Shown: positions 22,960 through 34,234 of the stretch, piece by piece
How positions within the stretch are numbered: position 1 is the first letter of the stretch
Layout of the letters: every line of letters starts with the position of its first letter
Origin: Enchytraeus crypticus
Taxonomy: Eukaryota > Annelida > Clitellata > Enchytraeida > Enchytraeidae
DNA length: 64,000 bases
Reading direction: 5' to 3'
Assembly: GCA_905160935.1 (NCBI GenBank)
Contig: CAJHZI010000409.1
Coordinates: 124,001-188,000, forward strand
The notes under the pieces: generated by a model
What the model was told of the DNA's origin: nothing
The model's input: only the letters and a program-made list of their open reading frames with translations
Database searches by the model: none
Made by a program: the position numbers and the translations under genes

Positions 22960-25493
22960 CAAAGTGTGTTTGTTAAATGGCCCATGGAAAGGGACTGAAT
23001 TTCTGGATTTTGGAATTTGCACCGTTTTTGGACCTTCTTTTTGCTCGCCGGCTTGATTTTGTGTCAATAGTGCTCAATGTTGTCACTGATGACTGTAGCA
23101 CTGTAGTTGTTATTATTATTATGATTGTTTGAATTATTGCGTAGCTCTGGCAACCTGTTAGTAGTTTAGTAACGGATCACATAAATGTTGGGCGAGGGAC
23201 GATGAATAAGTACACATTAAATACTGATCAAGGTATCAGAATAAGTCTTTGAAAGAGGACGAGCGAAGCAACTATTGTGGAAATTGTACTATCAAACAAT
23301 AAACAAACTAGAAACACTAGCAATTTAGCATAGCTGAATGAATTATTCAACTACTTTTTAATGTAGTAACAAATTAGTTAATTAAACTAGTTAATATTAT
23401 AGTGACATCTTAAACCTCGACAGCTAAAGCTAAGGTAAAACTAATGTTAACGTCAGTTTCTTCGCTCGAAAGCCATGTCAGTGACGGGCGTGCCCAGGAT
23501 TTGAACTCCGCACATACTGATCCGCGGTCGAGTATCTTACCGACTTCGCCACTGGCTTGAGCCCTAAATGTTTTTAAAATATTCTAAAAGTAATGAGCTA
23601 AAATGCTGGTAGGATCTACAGTACAAAATACATACAACGACGAGAGCTGGAGAGCAGAACCTCCAGCAGAGAGACCAGTAAAGTCCCAGTTTGTAGTTTA
23701 GCATCATCCTCACGTGCTGCTTCATTTTGTCGTGACCTACATAGAGAAGCAGCAGATATTCGATAAAATTCTTCTGACTAATGTCAATATATAATATCTA
23801 TATATCTTTGCCACATAAGATCGGCTATTTCGCTTTAAAGTTGAGCAGATGTCAGATGCAAAATCAGGATTTATCGTTTAATGCACTGCTAGTCTCTCTT
23901 TTATTTTTTATTAAATTATATCCACTGTAAGATATTTAATTACATCCATTGTTAGATATTTAATTACATCCGCTGTTAGATATTTAATTACATCCGCTGT
24001 TAGATATTTAATTACATGCACTTTAAGATATTTAATTACATCCACTGTTAGATATTTAATTACATCCACTGTAAGATATTTAATTACATCCGCTGTTAGA
24101 TATTTAATTACATCCGCTGTTAGATATTTAATTACATGCACTTTAAGATATTTAATTACATCCACTGTTAGATATTTAATTACATCCACTGTTAGATATT
24201 TAATTACATCCACTGTAAGATATTTAATTACATCCGCTGTTAGATATTTAATTACATCCGCTGTTAGATATTTAATTACATGCACTTTAAGATATTTAAT
24301 TACATCCACTGTTAGATATTTAATTACATCCGCTGTTAGATATTTAATTACATCCACTTAAGATATTTAATTACATCCGCTGTTAGATATTTAATTACAT
24401 CCACTGTTAGATATTTAATTACATGCACTTTAGATATTTAATTACATCCACTGTTAGATATTTAATTACATCCACTGTTAGATATTTAATTACATCCACT
24501 GTTAGATATTTAATTACATCCACTGTAAGATATTTAATTACATCCACTGTAAGATATTTAATTACATCCACTGTAAGATATTCAATTACATCCACTGTAA
24601 GACAGTTAATTCTAACCACTGTAAGATATTTAATGACATCCACTGTAATTTCTATCCTCTGTAAGAAAGTTAATTACATCAACTGTAATATAACTGTGCT
24701 TTATTGTTTTGGTGGTTTGCGTTCTTGCAGTATAATCTGTGGCATGACTAGGGCTGGTCGAGCTTTCTAAAGAGGACTCCACCAATAAATTCCTAAAACC
24801 GCAATTAATTTTTAAAATCTTAAACAAAACTTAAAGCTAAGTTTTAATCAAAGCTTCGCTATCATGCTCATATCGACTCTCACAGACTCTTGAGGCACAG
24901 ACAGATACGTTAAGCTTAGCTTTATGGCGTCGCTTAATTAAAACTCCTCAAACCTTTACGTTACATAGAAAATGTAGCAATAAATTTTATGGATAAATAA
25001 AATTCCCTTATTAAATTTTCAAGAATATTTTCTACTAATACTTAAATGATAGTTTTCATTAAAATCTTTTTTATGTCTCATTAAAATGTGTCAGATACCG
25101 TATATCCAGTTGAAGATGATACATTCAAGAACTGCAAAGATCAACACTGAAAACCCAGCAGAGTAGTAATCCATGAGCTGTAGAACGTACATACCTCCCT
25201 GCACACAGCAATGCTAACAGTATAACACAATATTAACTTTATAACACAAAACTAACAGTATAACACAGTACTAACAGTATTACACAGTGCTAACCTAACA
25301 GTATAACAAAGTACAAATAGAAAAACACAATGCTAACAGTATAACACAATATTAACAGTATAACACAATACTAATAATATAATACAGTACTAACAGAATA
25401 ACACATTAACAATATAACACAATACTAATAGTATAACATAATACTAACAGTATAACACAATACTAACATCAGAACACAATACTAACAGTTTAC

Positions 25494-25534
<41 letters not shown>

Positions 25535-25626
25535 GAAGTTAGAAGATATAAAGCAGCTACCAGCAGTACCTGTGTGGTGCAAGTAACGCCTATGAGGAAC
25601 ATCACCGTGCAGACGATGATGATGAC

Positions 25627-25667
<41 letters not shown>

Positions 25668-26395
25668 CGACGACGATGATGGCGATGATGATTGTGAGTA
25701 GCAGTACCTGTGTGGTGCAAGGAACGCCTATGAGGAACATCACCGTGCAGACGACGACGACGATGACGATGATGATGATAATGATGACGATGATGATGAT
25801 GACGATGGTAATAGTGAGGTGTAATACCTGTGTGGTGCAAGGAACGCCTATGAGGAACATGACGGTGCAGACGACGCAGATGACGACGATTCTGTACTGC
25901 CACTTCCTGACGAGAATCTTCCACGTGTCCATTATTCCAGTTATCACTGTCTCCACCCCTACCATCTACAATGTACACGTCAGAACTATTCTTAATTCTA
26001 TTGTCTGTTTATACATGTATGTTTCGCTATGAAAATATAAATAAATTCAGAGCTATTATTAATTCTATTGTCTGCTTTTGTGATTCGCTATTACAAATTA
26101 TATATTTAAATATTCTTTTCATAATATTATTTTGCGTGTTGTGTCTGAGACATTGAAGAATGGACCAGCTGTTAGCAGTACTAATCGTAAGAGACAACTA
26201 AGCAATAGCTGAAAAAGGCAAAGGGAAACAACATCAGAAGAATTACTTTTTCCAAGACATTACAGGCGAAGTATTGATAAAGCTTTAACCTTCGTGAAAG
26301 AATTAATCTATTGATGTATGGAGTGCTCTTTATGGGTTTGACAGCATACTCTAAGTACGAATATGTACCTTGGACATGCCATTTGGCTGAACACA

Positions 26396-26426
<31 letters not shown>

Positions 26427-29400
26427 ACACTATTTCATGAAATGATTAAAATATAATTTCAATGCATTTAATGCTTTTAGAATAGCCCTATAGTGAATAA
26501 CTAACCACTACACATTCCTATGATTAAACCTATTCTCGAACGAAATAATGGAAAGGAAAAATATTATATTGTTTGGAAGTATGTAACTGAGCACAGATAC
26601 CTGACTTCCAATGCCCAGCAGGAAGAGCATGAAGAAGAAGGCAACGGAAAAGAATTGAGAGGCTGGCATGAGACTGAGAGCTCTGGGGTAGGCTACAAAT
26701 GCCAGTCCTGGTCCTACAGTATAACAACATCCACGATTATATCTAGCACTAGACAATTAGTTCTCTCGGATAGACTTCAAATGCCAGTCCAGGTCCTATA
26801 ATATAGCATCAATCTTGGTATTAACAAGCACTGATAAACAAAATCTTCATATATACGGCTACACATACAAGGTGGTCCACTGCAGTGATAAGACATGCTG
26901 CAGTCCAGCCATTGACACCTAAGCACATAGACATGTTGTTGTTGTTGCCTGTGTTGTTATGTTATTGTTGTTGTTAAGGTCGTATATCAGAGTCGCCGGC
27001 TACAGCAGTTGTACAAAAACAAAATTAAGAAACAGCTGCGCTACTAAAAAAAAAAGAAAATAACATAACAACAATTAGAGTGCTTCAGTAATCAATAACA
27101 ACATCGAGCACTATTGAAGACAGCCAAGACAAGACAAAATAGAGATCAATACTCATACTTCAATATCTGGAATATTCTGCACGATAGAAATCTCGCACAT
27201 GAAATACTGCTTAGCGCATACATGTAGTACTATTAGATTCATAATGCATGCAACGTAATATTAAGTTAGACATGCCAGAAAGGAAACTCAGTCCTAAATC
27301 TGAATTTATCACTTCCTCTCTGTTGTCAAGCAAATAACAACAAATAACAACAACACACGCTCACAAGTAGCCAGGTTTAGTCGTAATAGTAATGTTAGAC
27401 GGATAAGAGAGTGGTGTTTTGGGAAATTGGAAGCGAAAGAAAACGGAAAGAGAATGACACTTACCACGATTAGTATCCAAGGCTCTTAGGTTCTACGCAA
27501 CATATTTCATCAATGGATACTCATCTTCGACCGCTTTTCCATTTAAGAAGGATTATGTAGAGTATTCGGCTATGTATCAAAATTTGAAGTGATGTCTTCA
27601 TTCTAAAATTGGAAATTCTTCCGGCGCTTCACTGATTTAAATGTTGCCATCAAGTGTCTTCAGCACTGAAACAGGGAAATGAAAATTGAATCGTTCATAC
27701 TGTAAAGAAATCAGGTGGCGTTCTTCTTTATGCAGGGATGGAATGTTCACAGCAGTCACAGATGAAGTTTTCTTCCCCAAAGATACGACTCTCATCCAGT
27801 TAGACCATCTTCTCCAGTTAGTTGTCATGGAAATCTTCTTAATTCACAGTTGTCCAATTTCATTGCTCAATTTTAAATGATGCTAAAGCTGGTCTAGTAG
27901 GGGCCACTTTGTGTGTAGTGTATGGAAATGATTCTGATCACAAATGAACTTCCAATAGAGTGAAGCAGACGTTGAGACAACTTGGAGTAGAAAGAGGGAA
28001 CCAAACGCTGTATTAACTCAGCTTTGCAGGGTACACGTGTCCAGATGTGATATTGATATAGATTAAGAAACTGATTATGATTTAAGATGATGACTATTAA
28101 TTATCATCATGACAGCACTAATGTGAGACTAATTATGAGTAAGATTTAAATCATTCACGCTTCGTTGAAATGATTCAATCAATTAATCAATCCATCAATA
28201 ATTCGATTATTCGACAACTAGCTAACACATCGAATTACGGAAAAGATGTCACTCGTTAATTTAAGAGCCAAGTAGGCCTAATATAAAATTATTTATAGAC
28301 CTTCACCTTCATGATCAGTATGCTAAGTTTCAGCGGTGAAAATATGAATGTCATACATTTTATGATATTACCCTCCAATTTTAGAATTATTATTATTAGT
28401 AGTGAACATTATGGAATTTTTCCACAAACTCCTTAAATATTTTGATACATTTCAGCAAAACTTAATATTTCGTTGCATGACAGCGAAAGCGGAAAGCATG
28501 TAAGTTATGACGCATTTCAAGCATAACAGGACATCGTAATTCGAACTATCGACAGCCAAAGACAAGGTACGTAAATGTTGACCAATGATTTTGCTTTGAT
28601 AGATTACATAACATATGCCTCATCATTATCTGGAGGTACATCGGACACATTTCCACTATAGATATCTATAGATATCTATATTTTTATAATTCATTGTTTA
28701 ATTATTCTTGGCCTCATAAACTACTCAATACCATATACTTATTACTACTCGTATTTCTTACCACTCTTGATGACCTCTTCTATAGGCAGCTTCTGCTCAT
28801 GAGCCATGTAGCCAATGATTGCAAACACGGCGACACCAGCGTACAGACTAGTGCCAAAACTAACCAGGTTTATAATAATAGCATCTCTGGAAAACAGAAA
28901 ATCCAACAGCAAAGTCAATTAATTATTGGCCTACGAGTATTTAAATTTGAAGCCAAACTATAAATATAATGCAACTCAACTGACACTTTATTTAATTTAA
29001 GCGATTTATTAATTTAATTTAATTTAATTTAATTAATTTTAATTTAATTAATTTAATTAATTAAGTAAATTAAATTTAAGAATTTAAGCAGTTAACTTAT
29101 TGCATTCTATCTTAAATCCATTATAAAAAATCTCTTTAAGCTAGGCCTAAATCAATTTTTTTCCTTAATGTTAACGTCAGTTTCCTCAGTCAAAAACGAT
29201 GTAAGTGACGAACGAGCCCAGGATTTGAACACGGCATATACTGATCCTCTGTCTAACATCTTACCGACATCGCCACTGGCTCCAGTCCATACTGATATGG
29301 CTTAGGTCAGCAGCTGAACTCAAGAAAGAGAAAGTATCAGTACGTTTAATATGAACCTTTACCTGCAGCAATTGTGATTAAACTGGTTATAACTCGACAT

Positions 29401-30846
29401 TGTTATCATTCCACCCCAGGCTAGGTTCAATGCGTAAAAAAGCTGCACTGAGGCTTGAAACCAGACCTGTTCAGCAACACGCACAGCGTCGATTAGTTGA
29501 GTTAATCATATAACAAAGGTTTATAAATTCATAAGTGACCTAAAAAGGTTTACAAGTTAGTAAGTGACCTAATAAGGACAATATTTATCTCAAAAGTACC
29601 CTACAGGAGAAAAGTGGTCGGTTCAATTTGTTATGTCAAGTCATCAGTTAATAAATAATGTAGGCAATTTCCTCTCTCTCTCTCACTCTTAAGTAGCAGG
29701 TCCAAGGTATGTATTCATACTCAAAGTCTGCTTTCACACTTCACAAAAACCTAGTATACAGTGTGATATAAAAGAATATAAGCTATAGTCTACATAAGGT
29801 ATGGATAAGGCATGGACTTTGTGAAGGTATTAACTTGTTTATCTAAGGAGTGCTCTTATAGGGCGAGAAAGCAGACTTTGAGTATGAATATGTACCTTGA
29901 ATCTGCCACTTGGCAGTGCAGTGAAGAGAGAGAAAGAGAGAGAGAGAGCCAAAAGAATAATGAGCCAGTTTTTGTAGATTAAAAGCTGACAGCTGAGGTT
30001 TGTTAAAAATTAAAAGGAAATTATTATAGAAAGCACTTACATCGGCGTTCAGTAGTTTGTGCCACTGAGGTAGAATGAAGTAGATGATGCCATCCACAGC
30101 TCCATCCAGTGTCACACCTCTGACCACCAGCACTGTCAGCATGATGTAGGGAAAAGTTGTCGTCAGGTATGATACCTACACATCAATACAACAGTGTATA
30201 GAATACGTTCAAATGCACCTACACATCAATACAACAGTGTATAGAATACGTGTAAATACACCTACATATCAATAAAACAAGGTATAGAATACGTCTAAAT
30301 ACATCTACACGTCAATACAACAGTGTATGGGATAAGTCCAAATACACCTACATATCAATACAAGAGGGTATAGAATACGTCCAAATACACCTAAATATCA
30401 ATACAAGAGGGTATAGAATACGTCCAAATACACTTACATATCAATACAACAGTGTATAGAATACGTCTAAATACACCTACACTTCCACAAAATAGTACAT
30501 AAAAATACATCTAAATGCACTAGATATTTAGCATCTAGAATAGCTTCTAATCTCATTTCCGGCTCTAAATTAATATCGTCTATAAATATGGAAAATAATG
30601 CATGCCATTGTAGTGCAATAGATGAATGATAGAATAAAGTGCTGTAGCATGTCACATGGCATGATCTTCAACATTCTGGTAAGAACTTTCAAATATCAAA
30701 CTTCTTTATGCTTAATAAGTAAGAGGAAGATGAAATGTTCTTTTAGTTTTTACAATTTATTTTATGCAATGTAGAAACCATACATTTTGGTGTTTTTTCC
30801 TTGAACATACTTACACAAATAAACAGAGAGGGAGAGAGAGAAAAAA

Positions 30847-30878
<32 letters not shown>

Positions 30879-32139
30879 GAGATCGAGAGTTCAAACCTTG
30901 CCACTGGATTTTATTCCTCGGCTGACGAATATAGCAACAAGAACCCAAGCGAGAAGTAAACATAAACAAAGCTTCCACCTGACCGCTCCTATGTTACCTA
31001 TAGATTGGTCGTCGTCTTGACCCATCAACCCTAACCTATCAATCAATCAATCCAATCAATTAATCACCCAGTCATTTATTCAATCAATCAGTCAATCAAT
31101 AAATTAATATAACAACCCCAGGAAGGTAAATTCTATATGCTATAGTCGCTAATTCATTTTAATTGTTTCTTACTTTATCTAATTTCATTATAATTTATGA
31201 CATTTTCTTTCATATTAAATTTATTTAATATGAAATACTACATTATGAAAAATTATGCAAATAATACTAAAGCATCGTATATGAAAGTTAGTGCACGAGA
31301 AATAAAGTAGATTTAAAAATATGTCCATAGACTTTATTTCAGGCAGATCGATATCAGCAAGTGAGTGAACACTATTTTTTGGTAGACAATATCTGTTAAT
31401 GGAGTTTATTTCAGATTGGTTGATATCTGCTAGTGGAAGTAACACGTCAACGTGATTCTGCACATTCATTTCCTCCATATGTTACAGCAAGCTATTCTCT
31501 CAGAAGCATAAACAAAGTTCAATGATATTTTCATCAATAGGATATTTCATCATCGTATGTCTGTAGCTAGTCGTGATGACGTTAAGATATTCGACCGCGG
31601 ATCAGTTGGCGTGGTCTTAAAATCATGGGCTCTCCCGTCACTGACATCGCTTTCGAGTCAGGAAACTGATGTTAACATTAGCTTATTTATATAAATGAAC
31701 ATCAATATCCATAGGGCTTCTCCAACAGTCAAAATGGACTGCTTCAGTACCGAAATTACATTGCAATAGAAACAGATTTTGTAATTTAAAGAAGAACATT
31801 ATCTGCGAAAAATATATAATTATTCACCTGAAAAATTCTTCACTAGGCGATGATCTTTTGATAATGGAAGTGATGTTGTCCACTTTCAGTAAGTTAAGCC
31901 TTGGACCCTGCGTGATACTGAGCGAGATACTGCTATTGAATTCGTCTAAATTGTCAAATAAACTCCAGTTAGCTGTAAATGCATATAACAAAATAAACAC
32001 GTATGATAAACTAACACTCCCAACCCAAGAATTATAAAACATTGGAGCTTAACTAATTAATAAATTAGCTACCTAATAAACCTTACGAATGAATAAGTGA
32101 AGAATAGCGAAAAGAAGAGAAATATAACCAGAAAGAGAA

Positions 32140-32176
<37 letters not shown>

Positions 32177-33215
32177 GAGAGAGTGAGAGAGAGAGAGAGA
32201 AAATGAGAATTAAATGTTGAAACGAATCACTTTTACATATTTCAGAAGAAAATTTTATTTCAAGTCGTCCCAGTCGACAGAAAAAGCAATAACTTGATAG
32301 CAGGAAATTTTATTCCCTAATTAGTTGACTGCTGAATGAATATAATGGAACTTTTACCTCATGATAGTCAAGTAATTCCCTTATTGTGTCCGGAACACCG
32401 AAGAATAAACCAACCGTTACTACACGTGTGATAGGACGCGACTGCAAGAAGTGACGAAGCCAGCTGGAAACCACCTCAGAAGTCATATTTTCCCCAAGCA
32501 ATAGACTATATAAATTATGGATAAGGCATTGTATTTTGTGAAGTGATGAACACGTTGATCTATGGGGTGCTCTTGATGGAGCGTGAAAGCAGACTCCTAG
32601 TATGAATATGTACGCTGGACCTGCTGCTTGGCTGAACACAAGAGAGAGAATTAATACGTCTTTAATGAACATCTTACTTCTTTGTTCATATCTTCTGATT
32701 CCAAAAACTATAAATTAGATGTAATACCAGCCGGATCGCCGCACTGAGAAGGGTTGTAGGTGCTGCTTAAAACCGTCCCGTTTCTATGTATTTAGTGATA
32801 TTTGATCCATTTATTAAAAGTCACAATCATGTAGAATGTGCACACCACAGTGTTGAACAAGTAACTGACATGTCTTATAGTTTATATACAAACTAATGTT
32901 GAAGAGACATTGATATGAGTACCTGAAGGGTCACCACAGAGCAGAGTGTTGTAGGTGTTGTTACAGTGAGACCAGGGCAGCACGGAGGTGAAGGAGCTGA
33001 AGATATAGTAGATCGATAGGGCTACGATAATGTTGTAGTAGATACACACCAGGCTGTTGAGAACAAAGTGGCAAATACCGATACCTATTCAAACATTAAA
33101 AAATCAAGACATCTATCAATCTATCAGCAAATGGAGCCTTCGGACCTGACTGTTCATTCATCACGTCGTTCTATGCAAAGTGTACAGTGCCATTGTGAGT
33201 TTCGTGAAAATAAAA

Positions 33216-33276
<61 letters not shown>

Positions 33277-33953
33277 ACAGTCAGGTCCAGGGTATATAAC
33301 GCCTCCACTCTTCTCTGTCTTCTGTTTTCCTCTATCTATCAATCTACATGACAATGTATCTAAATATAGGAATTCAGTGAGAAAAGTGATTTAGGCCTAG
33401 TAACATATTCAAATTATTCATTATTACAACCCTTTTTTATTCTTATTTTAGTTCAAGCTAGCGCCAGGTTTAATCTATCTAAACTAATTCATATTCAACT
33501 GAATACCACTATTTAACACAATACACTGCCCAGCAAGATTATCCCTTATCATCGAAAACCTTTTGCGTCCAAATTAAAACCTTATTTAAGATTAGGTTTT
33601 TCTGCTAATGGAATTCAATAAAAGGCTATTCGTTTTAATACATTTACATTGCATTTTCATTGTGATTTAGTACAGTGCCCAACAAGTCAACGAGGAATAA
33701 TTTACAATTTATTAATTAAAAGATTTAAAATTTACCAATTATTATACGCTTTAAGTAGCAAACCTTTAAACAGCGGACAGACAGTTTTGAATATAGATAG
33801 ACTTCCTATGCCAAAGTATTGACCGCACACGTATTCCATAAACAGTAGAGGAATTCCAATACATACCATCATTATCGTGTATGGTATTAGAAATGCTCCT
33901 GGAATTCAATAAAATACAATTCAATGCAATAAAGCTATACATTAATTTAAAAA

Positions 33954-34021
<68 letters not shown>

Positions 34022-34194
34022 TGTATAGTGTAAGGCCAGCTCAAGATACTCGTATAAAATAGAATACAAATGCATTACGCGTCAAAAAAAGATGATTAGC
34101 AAAAATGTGCTTATGTCAAGTACGATGGGCTGATGATGATGTTGACGATGATGATGATAATGATGATGATGATGATGATGATGACGATGACGAC

Positions 34195-34234
<40 letters not shown>

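Noticed and set aside
23925-24665. Regularly repeated ~23-bp units, CRISPR-like at first glance
   Set aside because: There are no unique spacers; the units are contiguous and the DNA is eukaryotic, so it is an ordinary minisatellite.
27637-27880. Overlapping open frames on both strands in gene B intron 8
   Set aside because: Short, no recognisable motif, no flanking splice signals tying them to gene B.
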